Part shown: positions 25,139-34,852 of the stretch, piece by piece
Layout: each line of letters begins with the position of its first letter
How positions within the stretch are numbered: the first letter of the stretch is position 1
NCBI GenBank assembly: GCA_963835165.1
Contig: CAWIGD010000054.1
Location: forward strand, 45,098 to 109,097
Source: VAZQ01 sp963835165
GTDB lineage: Bacteria > Pseudomonadota > Alphaproteobacteria > Rhizobiales > Xanthobacteraceae
Length of the DNA: 64,000 bases
Direction of reading: 5' to 3'
Position numbers and translations under genes: made by a program
The notes under the pieces: generated by a model
What the model was told of the DNA's origin: nothing
The model's input: the letters and a program-made list of their open reading frames with translations, nothing else
Database searches by the model: none

Positions 25139-26122
25139 TCAATCGGTGCCCGCGGCTCCGCTTGCCCTGACCGCCTCCGCCCACTTCACGAGTTCGCTCG
25201 GGACGAGCTTGGCGAGATATTCCGGGGTGCGGCGTTCAGGCGGGGTGACATTCAAGCCCAGGCCCTCGAGGCGCTCGCGCACCCAGGGAAGGTCGAGCGC
25301 GTCGCTTGTCGCCTTGGCGAGGCGGCGCACGATCGGCTCGGGCGTACCGCGGGGCAGGAAGAACGCGTTCCAGCCATCGGCGTCGAAACCCAAGAGACCC
25401 TGCTCCTGCGCGGTTGCGAGATCCGGCAGGACGCTGCTGCGTTGTGGCGAGAGTAGCGCAATCGCCTTCACCGCCTTGCTGCGTATGAGCGGGAGCGCGG
25501 TCGAGATCACGTCACAGATATAGTCGATGCGCCCACCCATGAGATCCTGCATCGCCGGTCCGGTGCCGCGATACGGGACATGGGTGACATCGACGCCGAT
25601 CGCGACATTGAGCAAGACGCAGCTCACATGCGTGGCCGAGCCCCCGCCGGCCGAGCCGTATTGCATTCGTGCTTGGTTGGCTTTGGCGTATGCGGTGAAC
25701 TCGGACAGCGTGTCGGCCGGCAAATCCTTGCGCGTCACCAGCACCTTCGAGTTCTCGACGAACACCGCGACCGGGGCGAAGTCGTTGACGGCGTCGTATG
25801 GCGGCTTCTTGGTGAGCAGCTGGCTGTAGGCATGGGTGCCGCTGTTGCCGTACAGGAAAACGTAGCCGTCGGGCGCTGCCTTGGCGACGCGGCTCGAGCC
25901 GGTCGAGCCGCCGGCACCTCCGATATTCTCGATGATGATCTGCTGGCCGAGCAGGTCGCCCAGGGGCTGCGCCAAAATCCTCGCAACCACATCGAGCGGG
26001 CCGCCGGCCGGGAAGGGCACGACCATGGTGATGGTACGGGCGGGCCAGTCCTGGGCATTGAGCGGATAAAGCGGTGCCAGCACAACGACGGCGAGCGCGG
26101 CGGCGATGAGCCTTGTCAGCAT
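25139..26122 (-). CDS. TctC/Bug family solute receptor (cluster member 3)
   Basis: This 327-residue protein has a signal peptide (MLTRLIAAALAVVVLAPLYP, then LNA). The mature protein begins QDWPARTITMVVPFPAGGPLDVVARI. ENIGGAGGSTGSSRVAKAAPDGYVFLYG, HVPYRGTGPAMQDLMGGRIDYI and DADGWNAFFLPRGTPEP are visible. It is closest by eye to the receptors on either side, suggesting tandem duplication. The start at 26122 follows a GGGAAGTGAGG segment. Upstream in-frame codons to 26257 belong to the 3' end of the next receptor gene's region and were rejected. Confidence 0.9.
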   Translation of the reverse strand: MLTRLIAAALAVVVLAPLYPLNAQDWPARTITMVVPFPAGGPLDVVARILAQPLGDLLGQQIIIENIGGAGGSTGSSRVAKAAPDGYVFLYGNSGTHAYSQLLTKKPPYDAVNDFAPVAVFVENSKVLVTRKDLPADTLSEFTAYAKANQARMQYGSAGGGSATHVSCVLLNVAIGVDVTHVPYRGTGPAMQDLMGGRIDYICDVISTALPLIRSKAVKAIALLSPQRSSVLPDLATAQEQGLLGFDADGWNAFFLPRGTPEPIVRRLAKATSDALDLPWVRERLEGLGLNVTPPERRTPEYLAKLVPSELVKWAEAVRASGAAGTD

Positions 26123-26246
26123 TGCCTCACTTCCCGGGTTCGAACGCTTGGAGCGCGTCTTGTGGCTTGGGCGGCCGCTCCGCAGTGCACTTCGCGATAT
26201 GGCACCCTTGTCCCACCGCCGGCACAGGACGGCGAAACGCCTGCCG

Positions 26247-27221
26247 TCAATCTGCACTGGCTCCGCTGGCCTTGATCGGGCCGGCCCATCGCTCGATCTC
26301 GCTGGGAACGAACTTGGCCAGATATTCCGGGGTCCTGCGCTCCGCCGCCGGGATGGTCACGCCGATGCTCTTGAACCGTTCGCGGACAGCCGGCGTTTCC
26401 ACCGCTTCGTTGGAAGCCTGGGCGAGGCGCCGCACGATCTCATCCGGCGTGCCTTTGGGAAAAGACAGCGATCCCCAGCTGCCGCAGTCGAGACCCGGAA
26501 GTCCCATTTCCTGCGCGGTCGGCAGGTTCTCGATGCCGGGCGCGCGGTCGAGCCCGAGCGTTGCAATCGCCTTCACCGCGTTGCCCTGAATCTGCGGGAG
26601 CGCCGTTGAAATCTGTTCGGCAATGAAGTCGATGCGGCCACCGATCAAATCCTGCATCGCCGGACCGGCGCCGCGATAGGGCACATGGGTGATCTTGGTG
26701 CCCATGGCGACGTCGAGCAGGATGGAACAGACATGGACGCCCGAGCCGGCGCCGGCCGAGCCGTATTGCATCTTTTCCTGATTGGCTCTGGCATAGGCGA
26801 CGAATTCAGGCAGTGTATTCGCCGGAAGATCCTTGCGGGTAATCAGCACCCGCGCGGAATCCGAAAACAGGACGACGTGCTCGAAGTCGGTCGCGGCGTT
26901 GTAGAGCGGCTTCTTGTAGAGCGTCTGGTTGATGGCGAGAACGGCGCTGCCGGAGAGCAGGACGGTGTAGCCGTCGGGCGCCGCTTTGGCGACGCGACTG
27001 GCGCCCGTCATCCCACCCGCGCCGCCGGCGTTTTCGATCACGACCTGCTGACCGAGGATTTCGCTCAAGCGCGCGGCGAGGATCCGTCCGATGGTGTCGA
27101 CCGGGCCGCCGGCCGCGTAGGGCACCACCATGGTTACGGCCCGCGTCGGCCAGTCCTCGGCCTTCGCCAGCCCGGCAGACGTCAAAAAAAAGGCGATAGC
27201 TGCCGCGACGATTGTCCTCAC
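26247..27221 (-). CDS. TctC/Bug family solute receptor (cluster member 2)
   Basis: The 324-residue protein has a signal peptide ending GLAKA. EDWPTRAVTMVVPYAAGGPVDTIGRIL, ENAGGAGGMTGASRVAKAAPDGYTVLL, HVPYRGAGPAMQDLIGGRIDFI and CGSWGSLSFPKGTPDE follow. The last segment differs from the GWNAFF motif of the other three clustered receptors, so ligand contacts near there may differ. The start is GTG at 27221 with GGAGGA 8 nt upstream; a TTG directly before it is unlikely to be used. Confidence 0.9.
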   Translation of the reverse strand: MRTIVAAAIAFFLTSAGLAKAEDWPTRAVTMVVPYAAGGPVDTIGRILAARLSEILGQQVVIENAGGAGGMTGASRVAKAAPDGYTVLLSGSAVLAINQTLYKKPLYNAATDFEHVVLFSDSARVLITRKDLPANTLPEFVAYARANQEKMQYGSAGAGSGVHVCSILLDVAMGTKITHVPYRGAGPAMQDLIGGRIDFIAEQISTALPQIQGNAVKAIATLGLDRAPGIENLPTAQEMGLPGLDCGSWGSLSFPKGTPDEIVRRLAQASNEAVETPAVRERFKSIGVTIPAAERRTPEYLAKFVPSEIERWAGPIKASGASAD

Positions 27222-27387
27222 CAAGTCTTCCTCCCGCGGGTTGGGACGCTTTGTGCGTCTCTTAACGGATGCCGATTGTCGTTCCCCTGTCGTTCGGGCG
27301 CAAGCGGCACCCCATGTCCCGCCGACGTTGCGGCATCTTTCCGGCGCGACGTTGTCGCGATGCGCCGGAGTGGATGAGCAGGGTTCG

Positions 27388-28362
27388 TCAGTCCGCGCTG
27401 ATGCCGCCCGCCTGAATCGGCTTTGCCCAGCGCTCGATCTCCTGCGGCAGATATTTGGCGAGATATTCCGGCGAGCGGTGCTCGGCCGGCACGATTTCGA
27501 GGCCGAGCTCTTCCAGCCGCTTGCGGATGGTGGGGTCGTCGATGGTGTCGCTCATGGCCTTGTTGAGCTTGCGCACGATCGGATCGGGCGTGCCCTTCGG
27601 TAAAAAGAAAGCGTTCCAGACGCTCGCTTCGATGCCCGGGATGCCCTGCTCGCCTGTGGTGGCGAGATCCGGGATGATCGGCACACGCTTCTCCGACATC
27701 ACCGCGATGCCTTTGACGGCGCCCTCCTTGGCCTGCGCCGCGCCGCTCTGGACGGTGGCGCACATGTAATCGATGCGGCCGCCGATCAGATCCTGCATCA
27801 CCGGGCCTTCGCCGCGATAGGGCACGTGCGTGACGTTGGCTCCGATGGCCAGGTTGAACAGGACGCAGGGCAGATGCGTGCCGGAGCCGACGCCGGCCGA
27901 GCCGAACTGCATCTTGCTTTCGTTCGCCTTGATATAGGCAACGAACTCCTTGAGATTGTTCACCGGCAGGTCCTTGCGGGCAATCAGGACGCGTGGCGAT
28001 TCCGATACCAGTCCGACCGGCTGGAAATCGGTCGCGGCATTGTAGAGTGGCTTCTTGTAGAGGCTTTGGTTGAAGGCGTGGGTGCCGGTGTTGCCGATCA
28101 GGAAGGTGTAGCCGTCGGGCGCCGCCTTGGCCACGCGCTGGCCTCCGGCCATGCCGGCCGCCGCGCCGACGTTCTCCACGATGATCGTCTGACCGAGAAG
28201 CTCGCCCATGCGCTGCGCCTGGATGCGGGCGCTCACGTCGACGCCACCGCCGGCCGAAAATGGGACCACCAGGGTCATCGGCCGGGTAGGCCAGTCCTGC
28301 GCGGCGGCGTGCGTCGCGAGCGCAAGCAATATCGTCGAAGTGGCGATCATCGTCCGGTGCAT
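27388..28362 (-). CDS. TctC/Bug family solute receptor (cluster member 1)
   Basis: This 324-residue receptor has a signal peptide (MHRTMIATSTILLALATHAA, then A). QDWPTRPMTLVVPFSAGGGVDVSARI, ENVGAAAGMAGGQRVAKAAPDGYTFL, HVPYRGEGPVMQDLIGGRIDYM and ASVWNAFFLPKGTPDP follow. It is the promoter-proximal member of the four-receptor tract. The ATG at 28362 has an AAGGAG site. Gaps between the four genes (about 62, 124 and 166 nt) are long enough for separate promoters, so a single operon is not certain. Confidence 0.9.
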   Translation of the reverse strand: MHRTMIATSTILLALATHAAAQDWPTRPMTLVVPFSAGGGVDVSARIQAQRMGELLGQTIIVENVGAAAGMAGGQRVAKAAPDGYTFLIGNTGTHAFNQSLYKKPLYNAATDFQPVGLVSESPRVLIARKDLPVNNLKEFVAYIKANESKMQFGSAGVGSGTHLPCVLFNLAIGANVTHVPYRGEGPVMQDLIGGRIDYMCATVQSGAAQAKEGAVKGIAVMSEKRVPIIPDLATTGEQGIPGIEASVWNAFFLPKGTPDPIVRKLNKAMSDTIDDPTIRKRLEELGLEIVPAEHRSPEYLAKYLPQEIERWAKPIQAGGISAD

Positions 28363-28525
28363 GTCGTTCTCCTTGTTCGCCGGACACTCGCGCTCATCAT
28401 GGGCGGGATCAAGGCCTTCTTTGTCGCGGCGTCCGCCGATCCTGTCCCGAACGCAATTACGCGCGAGGGAGCAGTTACACGCGCGTATCCATTGCGACAT
28501 GCGGTTGGCGGTGCGACGGCATGTC

Positions 28526-29752
28526 CTAGACGGCGGCGACCAATGCTCCAGCTGCCGCGCTCAGGATGACCACGAGCCAAGGTGGCGTCTGCCACATGAA
28601 CAGCAGCAGAAATGCCGCGATTGCGAGGGCAAAATCCGCGGCACTGGTGATGCCCACGGTCCATACCGGCTGATAGAGCGCGGCCAGCAGCAAACCGACC
28701 ACGGCGGCGTTGACGCCGCGCAAAGCGGCTTGGGCCAGCGGTCGTCGGCGCAGCTGTTCCCAGAACGGCAGCGCGCCGATGACCAGGAGAAATGAGGGCA
28801 GGAAGATCGCGCTCAGACAGATCAGCCCTCCCACCCACCCATTCGGCTGCGGCCCCATCACGGTGCCGAGATAAGCGGCGAAGGTGAACAGCGGCCCCGG
28901 CACCGCTTGCGCGGCGCCGTAGCCGGCAAGAAACGCCTCGTTGCCGACCCAGCCGGGCGGAACCACGGACGCCTGCAACAACGGCAGCACCACGTGGCCG
29001 CCGCCGAAGACCAGGGAACCCGCGCGATAGAACGCATCGAATTCCGCGAGCGCGTGCGAGGGCATCGCCGATGCCAGCAGCGGCAATCCGATCAGGAGAA
29101 CGAAGAACAGCGCCAGCAACGCCGTTCCGACCGGCCGGCCCACGTGCACCGGCAAGGCGTCCGGCGCGATCTCGGCGCCGCCGCGAAACAGCGTGATGCC
29201 TGCCACGCCGCCGAGCACGATGGCGCCGATCTGGCCCCAAACCGACGGCAGCGCCAGTGCGACGATTGCCGCCACGACCGCGAGCGTGGCGCGTGGACGA
29301 TCCGGCGCGAGCGTACGGGCCATGCCCAGCACCGCTTGCGCGACGACCGCAACCGCAGCGACCTTGAGGCCATGCAGCCAGCCCGAGCCTGCGGTGTCGC
29401 CGAGCGCGTCGACGCCGTAACCGAACAGGATCATGGCGATCGCCGATGGCAGCGTGAACCCTATCCAGGCTGCCAAGGCGCCGGCGTAACGCGCGCGCAA
29501 CAACCCGATGGCGATTCCGACTTGGCTCGAAGCCGGCCCCGGCAAGAACTGGCAAAGGGCGACGAGATCGGCGTAGCCGCGGTCGTCGAGCCAACGCCGC
29601 CGGATGACGAATTCGTCGCGAAAATAGCCGAGATGCGCGACCGGCCCGCCGAAGGAGGTGAGGCCCAGCCGAAGGAATACCGCGAGGACTTCAAGCCCGT
29701 GCCCTGGAACGGCAGCTACCGCAGGGGGCCTGTCGCGCGGCGTCGTCGCCAT
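28526..29752 (-). CDS. chrA: Chromate transporter ChrA (long-chain, two CHR domains)
   Basis: The 408-residue membrane protein has two homologous CHR halves. The first contains LGLTSFGGPVAHLGYFRDEFV and ALCQFLPGPASSQ. The second contains SLVFGGGHVVLPLLQASVV and GYGAAQAVPGPLFTFAAYLG. This is the bidomain ChrA form that extrudes chromate or takes part in related oxyanion transport. About ten to twelve hydrophobic segments are visible. No chrB or regulator is adjacent, so chromate resistance is not supported by context. The ATG at 29752 was chosen; residues upstream lack membrane character. Confidence 0.9.
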   Translation of the reverse strand: MATTPRDRPPAVAAVPGHGLEVLAVFLRLGLTSFGGPVAHLGYFRDEFVIRRRWLDDRGYADLVALCQFLPGPASSQVGIAIGLLRARYAGALAAWIGFTLPSAIAMILFGYGVDALGDTAGSGWLHGLKVAAVAVVAQAVLGMARTLAPDRPRATLAVVAAIVALALPSVWGQIGAIVLGGVAGITLFRGGAEIAPDALPVHVGRPVGTALLALFFVLLIGLPLLASAMPSHALAEFDAFYRAGSLVFGGGHVVLPLLQASVVPPGWVGNEAFLAGYGAAQAVPGPLFTFAAYLGTVMGPQPNGWVGGLICLSAIFLPSFLLVIGALPFWEQLRRRPLAQAALRGVNAAVVGLLLAALYQPVWTVGITSAADFALAIAAFLLLFMWQTPPWLVVILSAAAGALVAAV

Positions 29753-29875
29753 GTTCACGCTCTCTCGATTGTCTGTCCGCGATCGGGATCGACTCAGGGG
29801 CAGGGGCGTTCCCATCGGGCGCACCGCGCCAAGTGAGGAGCTGTCGCGGCGACGTTGCGGCTTCTTGCGGCTTGG

Positions 29876-31720
29876 TCACCGCCGTCCGAACAGCCGTTCG
29901 ATGTCGGCGAGCTTCAGTTCGACATAAGTCGGGCGGCCGTGATTGCATTGTCCGGAATTGGGGGTTGCCTCCATTTCGCGCAGCAGCGCGTTCATTTCAT
30001 CGGGCTTGAGGCGACGGCCCGCGCGCACCGAGCCGTGGCAGGCCATGGTGGCGGCGACATGCATCAGGCGCCGCTCAAGCGGAAGCGCCTCGTCCCATTC
30101 CGCCATGTGCTCGGACAGATTGCGCACCAGCGCCCGCGCGTCGATCTCGCCCAGCAGCGAAGGAGTTTCGCGCACGGCAACGGCGCCGGGCCCGAACGGC
30201 TCGAGGGCGAGGCCGTAGCGCGCAAGTTCGTCGGTGCGTGCAACCAAACGCTCGACGTCGGCCTCGTCGAGTTCGACGATCTCGGGGATCAACAGGATCT
30301 GGCGCGCGACCCCGGCGCGTGCCAGCGCCGCCTTCAGCCGTTCGTAGACGATGCGTTCGTGCGCGGCGTGCTGGTCGACAATGACGATGCCATCTCGGGT
30401 CTGCGCGACGATATAGGTCTCGTGCACCTGCGCGCGGGCGGCGCCGAGCGGTCGATCGAGCAGCTCGGGCGCGGGCTCGCCGACCTCGACGCGCGCGTCG
30501 GCGGACGGCTGGCCGACATCGAATGCCGCCTGGGCCGCCTCCGCTAGGCCGAACGCGGCACCCCCGCGCGCCTGCACGGCGAAACCCTGCGAATCAGCCG
30601 GACGGGACGGCGAGCGCCGCCAATCCCACGCGCCGCCGGTGCCGCCCGACGTGCCGCGCGACGGCATCGCGGCGGGGCGGAACGCGGCGACGGTCGCGCT
30701 GCCGCCGGTGGTCGCCGCGCGTTGGCCGTAACGCGCGAGCGCCTCCTGCAGCGCGCGGATGAGCAGGCTGCGCACCAGGCCGGGATCGCGGAAACGCACC
30801 TCGGCCTTGGCGGGATGCACGTTAACGTCGACCTCGTGCGGATCGACCGTGACGAACAACGCCACGATGGGATGGCGGTCGCGCGGCAGATAGTCGGCAT
30901 AGGCGGCGCGCACCACGCCGATCAGCAGCTTGTCGCGCACCGGCCGGCCATTGACGAACAGGTATTGACCGAGCGAGTTGGCGCGGGTGAGCGTCGGCAG
31001 AGCGGCAAAGCCCTCGATCGCGAGCCCTTCGCGTCCGCCCCGCACCTCCACCGCGTTGGCGCGGAACTCGGCGCCGAGAATATCGGAGAGCCGGGCGAGA
31101 TGCCCCGGCGCACCGGGAAGCGCCGCTGCCCAGCTCACAGGCGCGCGCTCCTCGCCCGCGAGGGTGAAGGCAACGTCGGGCCGGCTCATGGCCAGACGGC
31201 GAACCACGTCGCGAATCGCTTCGCCCTCGCTGCGATCGCTCTTGAGGAACTTGAGCCGCGCCGGCGTTGCATAGAACAGGTCGCGCACCTCGACGCGGGT
31301 GCCGTCGCCGAGCGCACCGGGCCTGACTTGCGCCTTCTCGCCGGCGTCGACCGTGATCGCCCAGGCATGCGGCTCGCTGGCGTGCCGCGTGGTGATGGTG
31401 AGACGCGCGACCGCACCGATCGATGGCAAGGCTTCGCCGCGGAAGCCGAGCGTGCGGATGTCGAGCAAGTCGTCGTCGGGCAGCTTCGAGGTGGCGTGGC
31501 GCTCGACGGCGAGCGCGAGATCGGCGCGGGTCATGCCGGCGCCGTCGTCACTGACGCGGATCAGCCGGCGGCCGCCGCCGTCTGTCAGAATCTCGATGCG
31601 CGTTGCGCCGGCGTCGAGAGCGTTCTCTACGAGTTCCTTCACAACGCTCGCCGGCCGCTCGACCACCTCGCCCGCGGCGATGCGGTTGACGATGCCTTCG
31701 GAAAGCTGGCGGACGGGCAT
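29876..31720 (-). CDS. mutL: DNA mismatch repair protein MutL
   Basis: MutL couples MutS mismatch recognition to strand removal. The 614-residue product has the GHKL ATPase motifs VVKELVENALDAGA, DDGAGM and TLGFRGEALPSIG. The C-terminal endonuclease motif is DQHAAHERIVYE, matching DQHA(x)2E(x)4E. ACHGSVRAG and CNHGRPTY also belong to the endonuclease-type C-terminus. It should therefore be a nicking MutL, as in organisms without MutH. A Pro/Arg-rich linker lies between the halves. The start MPVRQLSEGIVNRIAAGEVV is canonical. Confidence 0.96.
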   Translation of the reverse strand: MPVRQLSEGIVNRIAAGEVVERPASVVKELVENALDAGATRIEILTDGGGRRLIRVSDDGAGMTRADLALAVERHATSKLPDDDLLDIRTLGFRGEALPSIGAVARLTITTRHASEPHAWAITVDAGEKAQVRPGALGDGTRVEVRDLFYATPARLKFLKSDRSEGEAIRDVVRRLAMSRPDVAFTLAGEERAPVSWAAALPGAPGHLARLSDILGAEFRANAVEVRGGREGLAIEGFAALPTLTRANSLGQYLFVNGRPVRDKLLIGVVRAAYADYLPRDRHPIVALFVTVDPHEVDVNVHPAKAEVRFRDPGLVRSLLIRALQEALARYGQRAATTGGSATVAAFRPAAMPSRGTSGGTGGAWDWRRSPSRPADSQGFAVQARGGAAFGLAEAAQAAFDVGQPSADARVEVGEPAPELLDRPLGAARAQVHETYIVAQTRDGIVIVDQHAAHERIVYERLKAALARAGVARQILLIPEIVELDEADVERLVARTDELARYGLALEPFGPGAVAVRETPSLLGEIDARALVRNLSEHMAEWDEALPLERRLMHVAATMACHGSVRAGRRLKPDEMNALLREMEATPNSGQCNHGRPTYVELKLADIERLFGRR

Positions 31721-31822
31721 CGACGGTACCTTGAGGCGAATCGGCGCGTTGCGGCGGTTCAGTGTACCCGCCCCCTCATGCCTCGCGAAGCCGGCTGATG
31801 GACCTGCGAAGCCCGGCGAACG

Positions 31823-32839
31823 CTACTCCGCCACGGCCTTGGCGCGGGCGATCACCTCCGGCGGCGACGCATAGATGCGCTCCACCAGTTGCTGGATCTG
31901 CTCGCCGCCGACATGCTGCACCTCGACGCCCATCTTGTCGGCGTCGGCGAGGAACTGCGGGTCCTTCAAGGTCTGCGCAAAGGCTTCCCGCAGGGCGCGC
32001 ACGCGCTCGACCGGTACGCCGGGCGGCGCGAAGAACGGCCGGCCCATCTCCTGGGGCGCGAACAGGAATTCGAACACCTTGCGGTCGTCGGATGTCTTGG
32101 CGTGGTCGATGATGGCCGGAATGTCGGGCAGGTCCGGGTGCTTCTCGAGCGACATCTGGTAAAGGATGTTGATCTTCTTGTCCTTGAGCCAGTCACCCTT
32201 GCGCAGCTTGAGGAAGGTCCAGCCGATCCCGCAGAAGCCTTCCACCTCGCCGCGCTCCATCGCCAGCAGGATTTCGGTGGAGCCGGGATACCCCAGCACG
32301 ACCTTGAACTTCGTCCCGACGAGCTTGTTTGCCGCCTTCGGAAACACGACCTCGGTGGCATCTGCGCCGGAGCCGCCGACGATGGCTTCGCTGCTCAGCG
32401 CGTCCTGCAGCGTCTTCACCCTTGCGGTGTGCCACAGGGCGCAGGTCGTGTATTCGACATTGGCGGTGCCGATCCAGTTGAATTGGCGGGCATCGAATTT
32501 GGCGTTCTTGTTGCCGAGGAGCGGCTCGATCGCCACGGTGCGACCGGTGATCGCGAACGTGGTGCCGTCGCGCGGCGCGGTGTTGTAGACATTGTTGGCG
32601 GCCACCAGTCCGCCCGCGCCCGGCACGTGCTGCACGATCAAGTTCGGGCTGCCCGGAAGGTAGCGTCCCATGTGGCGCGTGAGCGCCTGGGCATAGAGGC
32701 TCGAGCTTCCACCGGGCGTGAAGCCCACCAAGATGGCGATTTGCTTGCCCTTGTAGAAGTCCGCCACGTCCTGGGCCGCGCACGGAAGCGACGGCTGGCC
32801 AAACGCGGCGGCGATGAAGACCGTGAACGTCAACCGCAT
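31823..32839 (-). CDS. TctC/Bug-like tricarboxylate transporter receptor, divergent
   Basis: The 338-residue exported protein has a signal peptide ending PCAAQ. DFYKGKQIAILVGFTPGGSSSLYAQALTRHM, VQHVPGAGGLVAANNVYNTAPRDGTTFAI and VLGYPGSTEILLAMERGEVEGFCGIGWTF are visible. These match the more distant Bug receptor subgroup in which the N-terminal motif is DFYKGK. It is clearly separate from the 24-28 kb cluster in sequence and is again an orphan without TctAB genes. It lies between mutL and arfB on the minus strand. Confidence 0.85.
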   Translation of the reverse strand: MRLTFTVFIAAAFGQPSLPCAAQDVADFYKGKQIAILVGFTPGGSSSLYAQALTRHMGRYLPGSPNLIVQHVPGAGGLVAANNVYNTAPRDGTTFAITGRTVAIEPLLGNKNAKFDARQFNWIGTANVEYTTCALWHTARVKTLQDALSSEAIVGGSGADATEVVFPKAANKLVGTKFKVVLGYPGSTEILLAMERGEVEGFCGIGWTFLKLRKGDWLKDKKINILYQMSLEKHPDLPDIPAIIDHAKTSDDRKVFEFLFAPQEMGRPFFAPPGVPVERVRALREAFAQTLKDPQFLADADKMGVEVQHVGGEQIQQLVERIYASPPEVIARAKAVAE

Positions 32840-32844
32840 TCATC

Positions 32845-33267
32845 CTACTCCGGAGCCGGTTTGCCTTGCCGCAAGCCTTTGATGGAGGAACGGTGCTTCT
32901 TCGATTGCAGCCGGCGTTCGCGCGAGCCCGCGGTCGGCCTGGTGGCGCGGCGCGGAATCGGTGCGATGGCCGCGCGCCGGATCAATTCGATGAGACGTTC
33001 GCGCGCGTCCTGGCGGTTTCGCTCCTGGGTGCGATGGCGCTGCGCGCTGATGATCAGCACGCCCTCGCGGGTGAGCCGGCGGCCGGCGAGGCGCTCGAGC
33101 CGAGCGCGTACGTCGCCGGGAAGGTTGGGCGAATGGCGGACGTCAAAGCGCAGCTGCACGGCGCTCGACAGCTTGTTGACGTTCTGTCCGCCCGGACCCG
33201 AGGCGCGGACGAACTGTTCATCCAACTCGTCGTCGTCGATGGAAATGGTGTGAGTGACGCGGATCAT
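32845..33267 (-). CDS. arfB: Alternative ribosome-rescue factor ArfB (peptidyl-tRNA hydrolase)
   Basis: ArfB (YaeJ) hydrolyses peptidyl-tRNA on ribosomes stalled without a stop codon. The 140-residue protein has the release-factor GGQ motif at residues 26-28 (ASGPGGQNVNK). No codon-recognition domain is present, and a basic C-terminal tail (SRERRLQSKKHRSSIKGLRQ) would insert in the mRNA channel. The length and the tail separate it from PrfA and PrfB. Its stop lies 5 nt before the start of the downstream receptor gene. Confidence 0.92.
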   Translation of the reverse strand: MIRVTHTISIDDDELDEQFVRASGPGGQNVNKLSSAVQLRFDVRHSPNLPGDVRARLERLAGRRLTREGVLIISAQRHRTQERNRQDARERLIELIRRAAIAPIPRRATRPTAGSRERRLQSKKHRSSIKGLRQGKPAPE

Positions 33268-33439
33268 CGCACCAGCATAGCATCATCCGCAGTCCGTCGT
33301 AGCGCAGGCGGGTTCAACAGCGCTTTTCGCGCTCCAAGGCGCGCATGAAGCCTGGAGGCGGCGTCAGCGAATCCGGGACAATTGTCGGGGCATGGCGCTC
33401 CGCTGCGGATGCGCGCAAACGCGCCGGCGCCGTTCCGGC

Positions 33440-34852
33440 TTATTCCCGGCTCGCGGGCGCTTGTCCCGGCTTGGCGGCAGGGTTGGGCGATGCCGCGACG
33501 CCGCCCTGTGTCGAGCTGACGCCCTCGGGGCGGCCGACCACGGTGACGAGGAGACCTGGGTCGAGCAAGCGCTTGGCCACCCGTTTGGCGTCGTCCAGGG
33601 TCACCGCATCGATCAGGGCCGGACGGCGCTCGATATAGTCAATGCCGAGATCGTCGAGCTGCATCTGCACCAGTTGGCTCGCGATCCGGTTCGAGGTATC
33701 GAGGCCGAGGGCGAACGAACCTTTCAGATAGGTCTTCGCCTTGACGAACTCCTCGTCGGTCGGTCCTTCCTCGGCCAGCTTGCGAATCTCCTGCTCGATG
33801 ATGTCGATGGTCTGACCGGTGGCATCGGCGCGGGTCGCGGTGCTGCCGAGCAGCAGCGAGGCGTGATTGAGCCAGATCAGGCTGTCGGAGATGCCATAAG
33901 CGAGGCCGCGCTTCTCGCGCACCTCGCGATAGAGCCGCGACGAGAACGAGCCGCCGCCGAGAATGTGGTTGATGATGTAGGCGGCCATGAAGTCGGGATC
34001 ATTGCGGGTAATCCCGGGGCCGCCGAAATTCACCACCGACTGCGGCACGTCGAGCTGGGTGACGATGCGGCGCCCCAGCCCCTGCGGAACGGCATAGGGG
34101 ACCGGCTGGAGCTTGCCCTTGGCCGGCAGCGCGCCGAAGGTGCGATCGAGCAGCGTGCCCACGCTCTCGGCGTCGATGTCGCCGACCACCGCGATCTTGA
34201 GGCCGTCCCGCGCCAGCACGCGACGGGTGTAGGACTTCAGATCATCGACGGTGATTTTCGGAACGGACTCGACCGTGCCGTTGACCGGCTGGCCATAGGG
34301 ATGACCGGGGAACGCCGTTGCCCACCAGACGCGGCTCGCGATGTCGTTCGGGCTCACGGCCTCGCGCTGCAGCCGCGACATGGTTTGCGCGCGGGTGCGC
34401 TCGACCGCTGCGTCATCGAAGCGCGGCTCGGTCAGCGCGAGCCGCAGATAGTCGAAGGCCTCGTCGCGGTTGTCCTTGAGGGTGCGCAATGTCCCGCGCA
34501 AATAGTCGCGCCCGGAACGGAAGCTGAGCTCGATCGCCTTGCGTTCGAGCCGATTCTGGAAGGCAGCGGCGTCGAAGGGGCCCGCGCCCTCGTCGAGCAG
34601 GCTGGCCGCCATGTTGGCGACACCGGGTTTGCCCGGCGGGTCCTGGTCGGCGCTGCCGAGGACGGCAAATTCCACCGCGATCAGCGGCAGGGCGGAGTCG
34701 CGCACCAGCCACGCTTCGATGCCGCCCGGGCTCACCACCCGTTCGATGGTCATCGCCTGCGCCGCCGGGGTTGCGACCCACAGCCCGATGCCGGCGACCA
34801 GCACCGTCAGCGCGCGCGCGCGGGTGCCGCGCAAAGAAGCGGAGGCGTTCAC
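33440..34852 (-). CDS. M16 family peptidase-like protein, non-catalytic partner subunit
   Basis: This 470-residue exported protein has a signal peptide ending TPAAQA. It is an M16 (pitrilysin-like) protein in which the zinc HxxEH motif is absent; NMAASLLDEGAG stands in its place. It keeps the substrate-binding SRLYREVREKRGLAYG segment. Such proteins pair with a catalytic M16 subunit, here the gene immediately upstream. The start is GTG at 34852, overlapping the partner's stop (GTGA), so the two are translationally coupled. The probable role is periplasmic peptide breakdown. Confidence 0.88.
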   Translation of the reverse strand: MNASASLRGTRARALTVLVAGIGLWVATPAAQAMTIERVVSPGGIEAWLVRDSALPLIAVEFAVLGSADQDPPGKPGVANMAASLLDEGAGPFDAAAFQNRLERKAIELSFRSGRDYLRGTLRTLKDNRDEAFDYLRLALTEPRFDDAAVERTRAQTMSRLQREAVSPNDIASRVWWATAFPGHPYGQPVNGTVESVPKITVDDLKSYTRRVLARDGLKIAVVGDIDAESVGTLLDRTFGALPAKGKLQPVPYAVPQGLGRRIVTQLDVPQSVVNFGGPGITRNDPDFMAAYIINHILGGGSFSSRLYREVREKRGLAYGISDSLIWLNHASLLLGSTATRADATGQTIDIIEQEIRKLAEEGPTDEEFVKAKTYLKGSFALGLDTSNRIASQLVQMQLDDLGIDYIERRPALIDAVTLDDAKRVAKRLLDPGLLVTVVGRPEGVSSTQGGVAASPNPAAKPGQAPASRE

